A program made the position numbers and the translations under genes. A stretch of 64,000 bases of DNA, taken from contig NC_063154.1 of the NCBI RefSeq assembly GCF_020921035.1, forward strand, positions 7,998,001 through 8,062,000, in the 5' to 3' direction. The DNA is from Rhodamnia argentea. Its lineage: Eukaryota > Streptophyta > Magnoliopsida > Myrtales > Myrtaceae. How positions within the stretch are numbered: the stretch's first letter is position 1; each line of letters begins with the position of its first letter. Below, piece after piece: positions 24,790 through 36,545 of this stretch. Below the pieces are notes generated by a model. That model was not told the DNA's origin. It saw only the letters and a list, made by a program, of their open reading frames with translations, and did no database searches.

Positions 24790-27700
24790 TCAGGATGTAA
24801 CACTGACCGCGACACGGCCCGTCCTGCTCATGCAGACACTTCTAGTATCCTTTCTCATCGTTTGATGGTCGTCTCTTTTAACTCCAGCTTTCTGCTTCCC
24901 CTCAACTCGCTGGCCTTTCACTGTCTTAGCAGTTGCTGATGCTTTTGATTTCTGCTTGTTGGTATTCCCGTTGTCATCTTCTCTACCCTTTCTTGAAGCA
25001 GCTTCGTTTGCGGTTGCAACTCCTGCAGATTCAGCTTTGCTTGATGATGGTATTGAAGAGACCACATTAAAGCCCCGGGTCTTGCCGATCGATTTCTGAT
25101 CCAGCGAGGCTTCAGGTGGATTGGTTGTGTTTAGAGATACACTCGCAGCAGCAAGTTGGCAATTTCCAGCCTTGGAATGAATTCGGGGCCTTGAAGCAGC
25201 TTGCTTTTGAGGACTGGGATATCTCACTGATGAAATGCTTGACCTGACTTTGCTAGATGAAGCCTGAGGCATGGAAAAGCTGCCTTGAATCAGGATTGCT
25301 GGTTTATTAACCAAGTAAAATACAACAGAAGTATAGTAAAAGATTAGAGGAAATATCACCTAAGAAAGGGCAAAGGCAAGGTGAAATTTCGAGATTCATG
25401 GTAGGAGCAGAACACATGCGACTTTATACTTTGTTCTTCAAATTGTGTTATAAAATGCTTCAAAATCAACTGGCTTGTCTGATATAGGAGAACAAATTCT
25501 CCAATTACCTTCATGTTAAGATACTCAAATAGAACTGGTCTTGGCTGTTCACACATGCTGAAGTGGAGCATATTGTGAAGAAGGTTAAATCAGATTGATT
25601 ACGTTTTGGAGATTTGAAACCCACTAAGATTCACAAGAAGACGCATCAATAATTTCACTTAGTGGAACTGGCTTTTATCAACCATCATAAGAAGAAGCAG
25701 ACATGGAAAAGCTTTTCCCTGGTCCAGGTTGCAGAGTATCACGTGGGAGTGCAGGTAAAGGCTTCAGGAGATAGAGAGCCAATAAAATTCACTGGAAAAC
25801 ACATTTCACTATAACCAAATTATTTCCCTAAGTGGAACTCACTATTATTAACCTTCATAAAAACAGGGAAACATGGAAAAGATTTTATGCTAATGTACCT
25901 TGTTGCCATCAGGCCCAGATGGCAGAGTTGTGCGATAGAAAGTAGGCATAGGCATCGCTTTAAAATTAAGGCGCTTCCGGAATTGCTTGATTTCAGCTTC
26001 CGTCTCTTCCTGCAATAATGAGAATGACATTGTCTAGAGCTACAGCCACAAAGGCAAAACTATAGTGCGATAAATCATGCTACTTTTTCCATTATATAAA
26101 TAGGGTTTCCAGGCTCCTTAAGCAAAGAGAGATCACATAATGTTCAATCAACTAAAGCATCATTTATAGAAAAGAAAGATGCAATAATTGGTTATCAGGA
26201 CAAGAAATGGTGATTTACGAAATAAAAGTGTAAAGATTATTTCTCTTCTGAATACATCAATCATTTGGTATCCGCTTTGCCTTGCCTGAATGTGGTAATG
26301 AAGATAAATGATACATATTTGAATAAGACTTGTCTCCTGAATTGATATGGTAACTGATCTGACAAATTGTAACCAATTTACACAAATGGACCATAGTCAA
26401 CATCCAATAAGAGTCTGCCACATCACTTTGTAATCCATACTTGATGTACCTACTGCTATTCTTTGAACAAGTCGGCATACCTACATAGCAAAAAAAAGAA
26501 TAATTCAGCATACCTGTGCTTTTGCTTGAATCTCATTTATCTCAGCCTCCTTAGCATGCATCTTTTCCTCCAGCCTCATATAAAACTAAAACAAGCAAAT
26601 TGCAAAACTAAATTATCAAGCAGATATACCGTGAATAACCATTTTACCGTATTCTCATTTCTAAAAACTTACCTCTTTCCTCCTTTGTGCACGCTGGTCA
26701 CTCAGAAAATAAAAACCTTTAGAGGTGGCCTTTGTTTCTGGCTTCTGTGACTGCCTGATCTGCTTTAGCCTGTATTTCAGGTCAAGGAAACAGGTCATAA
26801 GATTTGAAGACTGATCTCCTCGAGGAGTTCTGAATTTTCTTTTCAGACCTGCTTCTAGTAGAATCTACTCTTGATTCAAGCTTCATCAATGACATAGATT
26901 GAGGTTCAGAAATCTTTTTTCCTCCCTCTCTTTTGCTGTTAGAAATGACAATACAAGACCTCTATAGAATGGAAATGACATATTCAGGTTTCATGTAAAA
27001 GAGGCAAGAAGTACCTATTGTCTTCACGCACAGGTTTCACCACTGGCTTTTCCCTTTGCTGAGCATAATTGACCATGCATTAACAGTTACAAGAAAATAT
27101 TCAGCAAAGAAGAAAGTCAAAGCATTGGACTTTGATATGATTGTTAATGTAATCATGGAAGTCAAACTTCTCAATTCAATGCATTGAGTTTGGCATTGTC
27201 ATTCATCATAAACCAACCGTTACCTCTGAGTTCGAAGTTTTATGTACTAAACGGGAAGCTTGAACTGCAGACATGGTTAAATCTTTCTGTCTATTTGTTT
27301 TTAATGGAGATCCTCTTATCCTACCACCCAGAGTATTGTTCAAATCATTGGATGATTCAGCAGAAATGTTTCTCTTGTCATCAGCCGCTGAGAACTGAGA
27401 CTTCGCTGTGGCCTCAGTGAGCTTAGTATCTGATGCTGATGCCAACTGAAATGAGGATATAAGGACGAATAAGCAACACGAAAGGGAACCAGTTCTTAGC
27501 TTGGTTATTTTAACACATTCAAATACATTATGCATGACGTAAGAAGTCAATTACATGAAAGCATCCCATACCTTTGGAGAAAGATGAGATGTTTCAGAAC
27601 AATTCTTTTCAACCATTTGATTAGTCTCGCACTTCATATCTGAGTGGATGGCCTCAGAACAATTCTCTGCTTCTCTCTGATCATAGTCAGAACTCGGTGT

Positions 27701-28974
27701 TGCGTCTATCTGTGTCTGTGTCTCAGCGCAACCTATTGGCAAGTCATCATGCCCTTCCTCTAAATAAATTGGCATCCGTGCATTATACCCTATAGGAATA
27801 AAATCCATGGAAAGATCATCAAACACCTCTTTTTCATGGGATGGGAATGACGAAACACCTGGATCTTCTCTTTTACCAACTCTTACTTCGTACTCTCCAC
27901 TACACCCTGATCTTGCTGGACTCTCGTCATAGTGACCAAAATAATTATCTTCAATTGCAAGCTCAAATCCTTCCCTGCTCGTATCATCTGATGTATCATA
28001 TTCATCACGCCGATGGTCCCTTCCAGTCTGCCACTCCGATGAACTTTGATGCAGGAGTGGTTTCTTCTTGAAATGAGCTTCAAGTAAAGCTTTCTTCTCG
28101 TTCACTGAACCTGGTTTCGAGAATTTCTCAACCTCTTCGAGATACCTATTGTGCAAGAAAGAAGACCTCCTTTCCCACGCTAAAGGTTCTTTTTCAAACC
28201 TTCCAAACGAAATAGAGCCAGAGTGAATTGAATCAGCCTGCCAATTGGAATGAACGCGCATTAGAAAGGACAAAAGGATGACCCATTATCTGCAAGGATG
28301 GGAGAAAGAGCCAAAGCTACTACACATTGCCTCAAACAGAAATCCTCCTGGTAACTTTCTGCGTTGACAAAACTCCAGATAACTTCTTGGATATCATAAA
28401 TACTCAAATTCTCAGAGATAGCCCTCTGTTCATACTCGCTTCCAGATATGAGAACGAAATGCCAACAATTACACGGATATGCTATGGGTAAAATCCCAAG
28501 CCAGCGATCATTTTCACGTCAAAAGTGGAAAAACTACAGAAGAATTCCGAGCTATTTATTCACATTGCTCTAACTTCGCAAAATTGCACTTCTACTCAGT
28601 TTCTGAATCTGGTTATTCGGGTAGATAGCACAAACTAAATGGGCAACTATGGATCTGCATAATGCTTTGATCCCGTGATCCTAATGGAATAAGAATCGAT
28701 CCTCAAACAATATCATCTAGAAATCATAGCGGACTTGCGCCAATAACTGCACCCTTCCTCTTATCGATCCTCACGCCGAAATCACACCCATAGTAACCCA
28801 CACACACAGCAGAGTACGAGTTACTAGACTAAGTGCGAGGAAGCGGAGACTCACATCTAGATCAGGTCACTCGGCGTCAAAATTCGCAGTCGGATCCTCA
28901 AAATTTCCACACAGACAAGTGGCGATGCTAACCTGAAAACTAACGCTGAACGTCTCTTCGAATTCTCCAGCCAT
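24790..28974 (-). CDS. TPX2-domain microtubule-associated protein, WVD2-LIKE 7/8 (MDP40) type
   Basis: Ten exons fit exactly in phase (1929 nt, 642 aa): 28933-28974, 27572-28237, 27224-27445, 27015-27058, 26849-26935, 26673-26769, 26514-26585, 25899-26009, 25683-25761 and 24790-25298, all GT-AG. The N terminus MAGEFEETFSVSFQ-ADSIHSGSISFGRFE...LAWERRSSF is typical of the group. The TPX2 C-terminal domain lies at about residues 364-445 (KGFYFLSDQRAQRRKE, FYMRLEEKMHAKEAE, FRKRLNFKAMPMPTFY), with the conserved Leu-Glu-Glu-Lys core and a predicted charged coiled coil. The acidic middle (15-310) and basic Ser-rich tail (475-642) look disordered. Family members bind cortical or spindle microtubules and affect cell elongation. 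The model is longer than the Arabidopsis proteins (roughly 370-480 aa). The start is the only ATG in exon 1 in frame. Exon 9 is the least certain, but it is the only bridge I found that restores phase. Confidence 0.88.
25650..25890 (-). repeat. Intragenic duplication around exon 9 of the TPX2-family gene
   Basis: The 3' half of exon 9 plus its donor flank (25650-25715) is repeated in degenerate form in intron 8 (25817-25885): both contain TTTTCCATGT, a GGTTNATAA stretch and AGTTCCACTTAG-like words. Exon 10 opens with a related GCTTTTCCATGCCTCAG. Confidence 0.5.
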
Positions 28975-31071
28975 GGAATCCCCCACCGAAACAACCAGAG
29001 AGTGCCGGTAGCTACTCGCCTGCGCGGACGACCATCACAATCCGATCAGCATTTTCCACCACATCACTCCCCAACACCGATTCGCAGGCATAAAAAAAAG
29101 AACAGGGAAAAAAAAAAAAAAGCCGAGACGAGCAGATTCGCCGACGAATACGGAGAGCAACACGAGAAACAAAAAAGGAAGAAAGAAGGCATTATGTAGG
29201 AAGCAGGAGCTGGAGGAGGCGTGCGGTGGAGGAGAAGTCCGGCGGAAGAAACGAATGATACCTCGATCGCGCATTGAGGAGAGAGGGCGGATAAAGTCGC
29301 GAAGCAAGCGAAGGATCGCGAAACCGCGCGTCGCCCCTCCCCGGAGCCTTCAACCCGAAGAAGAAGAAGAAGACGGGAACAAAGCGAGAGTTGCAGAGGA
29401 TACGGAAGCGATCGCACTTCGAACTGTAGAGCCAGAAGAAGACGAAGAAGAAGAAGAAGAAGGAGGAGGAGGAGGAGAGTTGTCAATGTCAGTTGCCATT
29501 ATGGGACTGGTGATGGTGTTACTTGATTCAGTGCACCCTGGGAATTTTTTTTTTTTTTCGGGGGGGTCGTAGTTAAATCTGAATGTAATGGAGTGCTCGA
29601 GGAAGTTGAGATGGATCACGTGCCGCTTTTTGTCTTTTTGTCATCGTCTGATCTCCGACGCGCCCCGCCCCGCCGCTCCGTCACGTGGGATTCCTAACGT
29701 GCTTTTGTGTTAGATCCGACCCATTGAATTGAATCACGATTTGACCAAAAAACACGCAAAAAAAAAAAAAACAATGGAATCACAGGAGTCAGGAAAATAA
29801 AAGTACATTGGACGGTTATATATGGTACAGCGTATGTCTTGACTCGTATGTCGAATGACCAATCCATTTCTATCGAGCCGCTCTCATGGATTCTATCGTG
29901 CCGTGATCCTATCGAGGTACTCATTTCATTTCGAATGAGTTACATCGAAGCGCGCGATACTTATGAGGCAAGAGCATTGAGCTTTATCGACAAGTTCATG
30001 TTGAAGATGTCGATTGCATAAGAGAGTCGTCGTTTCAATGATTAAGTTACCGATTTTGTGTTTGTTGATTGGCTACTCATATATTAGTATACCGGGTTTA
30101 CTACGATCGCAAGACTCCCTATTCGGCTACCAAGAACGGTGAACAAAAGCTAAGTCCTAGTTTTATAAGTATTAAAGAAGTCGTAGGTTTCAAGAGTCAA
30201 AACTTTAATTTCCAAGTGTTCTAATGCGTTTTCGACTTCCTAAGTTTTTATTGTGATTTCTAATTCATATGTCATTAACATTGTGTAATTCTCATGTCTT
30301 AATGCTTTGTCGATTTCCTATGTAGTAGTTCCTCTATATTGAGAGGCAAATCCTCAAAAGTAAGATAACGGCTTCTATCTCGAAAGTGATTTGTCTCTTG
30401 TTCATCATCCTCGACATTTTTATCCTTGGAATTTGGATTTCTTCCTTGGAGGTGAGCCAAAGAAGTATTGTATTATCACCTGGTGATATTCTGCAGGACC
30501 TAGTGGTGTGGGCTTCTCCCATTCGAAATCTCCTCGGCTAGTGATATTTTGCGTCACAAATTCCGATCGCGATCCTTGATCTGCGATATTATGTATGCCT
30601 TGGGTCTGATCATGTCATGTCCCGCATACGCATTTGCCCATCAACATCCATACACGCACCCTTTGCCCTACCCATACTTCCGTCGGGCAACTGCTCGGAA
30701 TACCTCTCTCCTGTCCCGCGCACGCATCAACTCGCATGCCTGTACATGTTAAGCTAATTTCAGGCCAATTTGTTCCGATTGAAAGGTTGTAAATTAGATA
30801 CGTAGTTTGCCAAGGACCGAAAGTTTTAGGCCGATTTGTTTCGAGGCGATTCGTAGCGGGTCGATCCGGTTCGGTACATCACACATGCAAAGGAGCCAAG
30901 CTGGGAACATTTCGCACAACCAAATTAAGGGTGAGAAGTAATCTAAATTTTTCCTTGTGTATGCTTTTATTCTATATATGGATCGGTGACGATCAATCAA
31001 GTGAAAAAAAAAAGGAAAAAGAAAAAAAAAAGAGAGTAAAAAATCCTATTTTAAAAAAGAAAATTACATAT
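28975..31071. other. Upstream region of the TPX2-family gene and spacer to NIP
   Basis: 28975-29500 is purine/pyrimidine-skewed and GC-richer, probably the 5' UTR and promoter of the TPX2-family gene. 29501-31071 holds short low-complexity runs and no recognised gene. Confidence 0.4.
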
Positions 31072-32500
31072 TTACACTTCTTCTGAAGGGCGCTTGAGAA
31101 AAGACACGCTGTTGGTCAACTCCGCCAGAGGCTTATCCGTTGCCCTAATCAGATTATATGCAAAGCCGCCCAAGATGGTGCCGACGAACGGCCCAACTAT
31201 GTATAGCCAAAGCCCCTTGTAGATGTGCATCGTGACGGCCGGCCCAATGCTCCTCGCCGGGTTCATGGATGCCCCGGAAACCGGCCTGCATATTTTCAAT
31301 AATTTAAGAAATTTAGTTTCCATTACTCGTCTTTGGTATCATTTATTAGCACAGGCTTACCCGGCGACGAATACGTTCAGCATGATCGTCATCCCGACTG
31401 CGATTCCTGCCAGCTCGCCGACCTGCAGAAGGAACGGCCGAACGCACCGAGATCACACGCCCGTTCATAATTCGTACAAAAAAGAATAAAAAAAAGGCGG
31501 TAAGAGGAGGAGAAAAAACGATGCTCTCGGATCAGAATGACTCGCCGATCTGTTGTCCGTCGCGACTCCGGATATGACGAACATCAGCAGGAAGGATATG
31601 ATGATCTCGATCACCAGCGACCGGACGTTGGGACCCGTCGGCACGGTGCCGAAGAACGATTTGGAGTCCACGTCCAGGAGCAGGCACAGCGTGCCGCTCG
31701 CGAGAATCGATCCCAGCAGTTGCGCTACGATGTACATAGGAACCTGCCAGGAGCTGAAACTTTACTATATACGAATATAACTAGTTTCCCACAAGCAAAG
31801 AACACTTGAACGTGCAACGTGAACAAAAAAAAAATCATCACTAGAATTGAATTAGTCATATGACTATCGTCAATTTGCTCTATAAATCACACTGTATATC
31901 CGCATTAGACTCGATCTTGATCCTGAAACCCTAGCCGAAGTGGGTCGACGTGAACACGTTAAGGCTTGGGTCGAAAGCACGTCCTAGTCGGAGCGGGCCG
32001 ACCAGCCGCCTTTAATATGCATCCCCGAGGATGGAAACGATTGGCAAGAATCTGCAGAAAAGGATCATCAGGAACTCGCCTGCTTGTAAGGGAAATGTCT
32101 GAAGATGGCGAAGGTGACGGTGACCGCCGGGTTGAAATGGGCACCCGAGATATGGCCCACCGAGTAAACCATGACCATCACGATCAGCCCCCAAACCACG
32201 CAGATCCCTGGGAACGTGACCGACCCGTATATCTTGTTCACCGCCACCGACCCGCACCCGGCGAATATCACGAAGTACGTCCCGATCACCTCGGCGATCA
32301 CCTGCAGAAAAAGGAAGATGAGAAGCCTACGGAAACGAAAGGAGGTGCGGAAAAACAGAGAAAGAAGTGGAGGGAATTTTTTTTACCTTCTGGGTGAGGG
32401 AGACAACCTCGGTGGAGGCGCAGCAGCCGCCCATGTCGACGTGATCGTCTGGCGAGTTTTCGCTATGTTCGCGAATATCTGCGCCCGAACCTTTGGACAT
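31072..32500 (-). CDS. NIP1: NIP subgroup I aquaporin (nodulin-26-like intrinsic protein)
   Basis: Five exons, 810 nt, 269 aa: 32387-32500, 32080-32301, 31546-31743, 31361-31422 and 31072-31285. All exon boundaries fall at the positions I know for NIP1 genes. Six membrane helices are evident. Both pore motifs are intact: HFNPAV (Asn95-Pro96-Ala97) and MNPARS (Asn207-Arg210). The inferred aromatic/arginine filter is Trp75-Val195-Ala204-Arg210, the NIP-I signature; that group conducts water, glycerol, ammonia and metalloids such as arsenite. The N terminus (38 residues before helix 1) is short. The C terminus has a Ser-rich [12 protein letters not shown], a usual kinase region. Introns 2 and 3 start with GC rather than GT (see separate entries). 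Otherwise nothing is broken, and I regard the gene as functional if those sites splice. Confidence 0.9.
31540..31546 (-). other. Non-canonical GC splice donor, NIP intron 3
   Basis: After Thr-Asp-Asn-Arg-Ser the minus strand reads TCG|GCGAGT, and the next exon starts at 31422 with Val-Gly-Glu-Leu-Ala-Gly. The GT four bases further on would shift the frame and lose the conserved Val. The match to the donor consensus is weaker than for intron 2 (TCG instead of CAG). Confidence 0.7.
32074..32080 (-). other. Non-canonical GC splice donor, NIP intron 2
   Basis: After Tyr-Lys-Gln the minus strand reads CAG|GCGAGT, and the next exon begins after GGCAG at 31744 with Val-Pro-Met-Tyr. No GT in reach preserves phase and the family sequence. 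Intron 2 is thus GC-AG (336 bp). Confidence 0.75.
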
Positions 32501-32936
32501 CGTGGATGGTCGCTACAGATTCAGATGTTCGTGGACGAGTTGATTCTCGTGGGGGGGAAAAGAAGGAATGAAGAGAAGAGAGGAGAAGGATTGCGGGATG
32601 AGTTTTGAGGACTTCTGGCTCTTTTGAGAGTGGATAAATGGAGGTCAAAGCGACGGTTCGTGGGGATGTTTGACTATTTTGAGGCCCTTTCCGTAGTGGT
32701 CTAAAAGATGGTGGAAGAGGATAAGCTTCCTATTTATGTTGACGGTAAATCTTTCAAAACGGGAAATTCTTCCGTTTAAGAAAGAGACCGCAGCATTTTC
32801 TTTATTGGGGATGAAACCTTTCCTCACTAATGAAGTCGGTTATTAGACCTAATCAATGGGTAGATTTGGACAGGCCCATCTTAATTTTCTTGTTCCGTGA
32901 GATAAGCGGGATGGAAGTCTTATGACTTGTTACGAA
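32501..32936. promoter_or_regulatory. NIP upstream region
   Basis: The minus strand has CATAAATAGG near 32730 as a possible TATA box, about 230 bp before the ATG at 32500. No other element was assigned. Confidence 0.3.
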
Positions 32937-34690
32937 AGTGCAATTAAGTCTCAAAACTTTCGAAAAGTAAATCAAGTCGTAAAACTTGTCAAATTGATCT
33001 AATCAAGAACTTCCGCTAACTCCGTTCAACTAGGCTAACGAAAAATGTCGGCGTGTCTTATTTTATTTGGTGATGTGGCGTGCACCAAGTGCCACGACAA
33101 AAAATAAAAAATTAATAAATACAAACTAAATTAGGTTAGAAATAAAAAAGCTAAAGTTAAAAAGAAAAACCAACTCAAGCAAAAAAAAAAAAAAAAAAGG
33201 CTCACACGCACAACTTGAATAAGCCCTCCCGGGTGGTCGCCGCCACCGTGAAGGGCCGGCGGAGGTCGCCTAGGCCCTCTTGGAGCTCGATGGTTTTCGC
33301 CGACCCCGGGCGAGGCTTGTTGACCCTTAGCAAGCCCTCGTCGGGCTTTGGGATGGCCCGGAAGAACTCAGGTGGCTCTTCCCCATGGCTATGGCGACAG
33401 TTAGGGGTGTCAATGGTGCAGTTCAGTTCGGTTTTCTAAAAAATCGAACCGAACCGAACCACTAGAGAATATACTTAAACCGAACCAAAACACGTTCTAA
33501 ACCGAACCGAACTGAATTTTTTAGTTCGGTTTTCAGTTTGCTGTAATTCGGTGCGGCTCAAAAGTATCCAAGCGAAAATCGGCCCCCACCTCGGACATTT
33601 GTATCCCAAGCCGCCCCCTTCTCTTCACTCTCTTCTCTAGTTTCCCTCTCCCCCACTCGAAACCCACCTTCTTCTTCTTTACAAAACCCCTAATTCTCAA
33701 CAACTCAGAATAATCAATTTGGTTCATCTTCTTCTTCTTCACAAAACCCCTAATTCTCAACTGTTCATAATCATCAATTTCGTCCATTGAGACAGAGTAT
33801 CAAGAAAGTTTCTCTGGAAGCAAAAAGGCTTCCCTCAAGACAATCGCAGACGAGCACGACGAACCAACGTCAAGCCACGAAAGAAAACAAGAACCTTTGG
33901 AACCACGAATCGGCTCTTGTGGACGGGACGATTGAGAGACTCGAAAGCGAAGCTCCAATGAGAGGGCAAAGCACAAGCGGCGTTTGGAGGTAGACACGAG
34001 GCCCCTGTCTTCATCTCTTCTCTGCCCTTCAAATGGCCAACGCCGAACGGTAAGAAGCCAATGAGGAGAGAGAGAGGATCGAGAAAGTGCCTCTCGAAGC
34101 AAAAAAGCTTCAAAGTGAGATGTGATGGAGATGAAGAAACCCGGAACACACCTAGCGCAACGAGAGAGCAAAAGCGAGGAAGGTTATTAATGTCGCGCTC
34201 TGACTTCATATTTTAAATGGTTCGGTTCGATTAACCGAACCGAACCCAAAAAAAACTGAACCAAGAAAAAAATTGCAGTTCTTTATACTATCTGGATTGA
34301 AAATTGAACCGAACCGAAAATATAAGAAATTTCAGTTCAATTCAACTCAGTTCAATTTTAGGTTCAGTTTTTGATTTAGTTTTGCCACCCCTAGCGGCAG
34401 CCACTTGCAAGGGCTTGGCCTAGTTGTTTGTATGAGTTTTGTTTCTTATTTTTTTATTTTTCATTTTTTATTACAATTAAGTTTGTATTTTTTTATTTTT
34501 GCCGACGCATCGCCGGATTGCGCCACATCATCGCCAAATGCCTTTAAGAAAGTAATACAATAAGGGATGTCGACATTTTTTGTTAGCCTAATTTGATGGG
34601 GTTAACGGAAGGATTCGATTGCACCAATTTGATAGGTTTTAGGACTTGATTGCATTTTTTTTGTAAGTTTTAGGACTCGATTATATTTTT
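32937..34690. mobile_element. GC-cored non-autonomous element carrying a nested MITE
   Basis: The arms read AAGTGCAATTAAGTCTCAAA.. on the left and ..GGACTTGATTGCATTTTT on the right in inverse. The GC-rich core (33220-33400, resuming at 34394-34430) is split by a second element at 33402-34393. Confidence 0.5.
33402..34393. mobile_element. Nested hAT-like MITE
   Basis: The ends TAGGGGTGTCAA and TTGCCACCCCTA are inverted. Long arms are rich in GGTTCGGTT/AACCGAACC. It interrupts the core of the element at 32937-34690 with similar flanks (GCGACAG / GCGGCAG). Confidence 0.6.
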
Positions 34691-35983
34691 GGATTAATTT
34701 TAGGGCTTCCGGTGTGCATATCTCCTTTTCTTTTATGAATAAAACCCATCAGCGCTGGACCGAGCAAAGTCCATTTAGCATGGGCTTGGCCCGATCCACT
34801 CCAGTCTTTCCAGACCCGTCAGCTCTGGTGAGTGCTCCCAGCCCGTCCCAAATTCGGGTCTAGCTGAGTTTTAGCCCGTGCAGCAGATGCCCCAAAGTTC
34901 ATCTCTCTCACTCTCTCTATCCGCGGCATTGATGGAGTGCATCAGTCTATTCTCTCACCTGAATCGTGCAGGACTCTTGCATATGTACTTCTAGTTCTAG
35001 CGCAGAAAGGGTGAGTTTGCTGCACGAAGAGAAAGAACTTGGCATGCATGTAACTCTGAGACATTTTCCTCAGAAAATCGCACGGCAAAGAAGTCACCGA
35101 ATTACAAAACCGAAATATAGTAAGGCGGGAAGGCGTCTCGAGTAGAAAAACGGTGCGTGGCGTGTTGGTGCTGTTTGGGAAAAGTAAATGATGATAGGGA
35201 AGGATAGAATCAGACTTTGAGATATGGATTCACCATCTTTGAAGGATTATTCGCCACACAATATTGCTCCATGATACAATGAAGTCTCAAATGATAATAC
35301 CATATAGCAATTGGAGAATAATGGCCGCATTTGGAGAAAGAAAACGAAGAATTGAAGTGAAAAACATTGAACGGAAACGTTGCTGACAAAAATCCTCCAT
35401 GATATAATAAAAAGTCTCAAATGAGAATACCATATAATAATTTTGATATTTCTTCATGAAATCTAAAAAAAAAATAATAATTGGAGAATAATGGCTACAT
35501 TTCCAAAAACAGAAACGCTGACTATAAAATAGCGAAATTTTTTTATGAACAAACATTGATTAGTGCCAAATTGATAAGTGGATACCGTACACCCGCATGC
35601 GAGTATTGTAGGATCTGGCCCACTTAGCCCGTAATTTTCAATTATAAGCCCAGAAGGCTTCCGCACTCGTATATTGACCTACAGACTCGAATCTTGTCTA
35701 CATGCGGGCAATGCACGTCTCGTTTGTTTAACAAACAAACTATCAACAGGTGTCGGACAACACTTTCGGAGCACGACCCGCGATCGATTCTCGAGGGATC
35801 AGAAAGACGTCGGCCGACCTCCGAGGTGGGGCAACAGAGCAAAACAAGAGAGAGGTCATGTCAAAAAGCCGGGTTCCAAAGGGAATCGATCGAACACAGA
35901 AGTCCTGAAAAGAAAACACGCACGTCCTCGGTTCTCGTCGAAGTCCCAAACCTTACTGGCTCGGATTTCAATCCTATCTCCCC
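34691..35983. other. Intergenic, nothing recognised
   Basis: No coding or repeat assignment. It contains an internal direct repeat near 35285-35500 (AAAGTCTCAAATGA.AATACCATATA words twice). Confidence 0.4.
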
Positions 35984-36329
35984 ACATGCACATGCAACGT
36001 TTGGTTCCAATCACTGTCTTTGACAAAATGAAGAGGGGGAAAAGAAAAAAAGATTCCCCACATCAACATGAGTCGACGACTAAGTGACTCGGGGATCATG
36101 GACCCATTGACGCTTTTGTCGAGGCGAACGCACGTCCGTTGAAAATTTGCCCGACTTATCAATGTCACGCGACGAAAGATAACAACTTTTCCATCGTCGA
36201 ACCGGAGAAATTTTGTCAGATTGTTTTCCACGTATGGGATTGACATCCTCGTGTGATTTACTATTACTAATTACGGAAGAACTATTTATTAGGGTGCGGT
36301 CTATATTCCCCATCACTAGAAAAACAAGC

Positions 36330-36545
36330 TTTGATAATTTGACTTCGTATTTTATTAGTAATTTGGGCTTGAATTAATGAATAACTACTGTTATGTATAT
36401 TTTTTGCTTGTAAATAAATTATATAAGAGAGATGTGTAATATGTTAATTACAATGAAGTCACCTTGCTGGATGTAGCTCTTTTTTTAGGCGAGTCATGAT
36501 AAATTTTACATTTCGATTTTTCTTTCTCGCTCTATTTTTTTATGA
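36330..36545. repeat. Dispersed repeat, copy 2
   Basis: Partner of 8480-8710. It lies in copy 1 of the PIN segmental duplication and is absent from the matching part of copy 2 (45540-46225). Confidence 0.55.

Noticed and set aside
29064..29486. Leu-rich 140-codon frame
   Set aside because: Produced by (GAA/TTC)n-type repeats in the TPX2-gene leader.
31540..31546. NIP intron 3 using the GT four bases downstream
   Set aside because: That choice shifts the frame and destroys the conserved VGELAG segment; the GC donor preserves it.
31966..32608. Two plus-strand frames of ~145 codons
   Set aside because: Antisense of NIP exons 1 and 2.
33800..34209. Two ~124-codon minus-strand frames
   Set aside because: They lie wholly inside the nested hAT-like MITE and have no domain.
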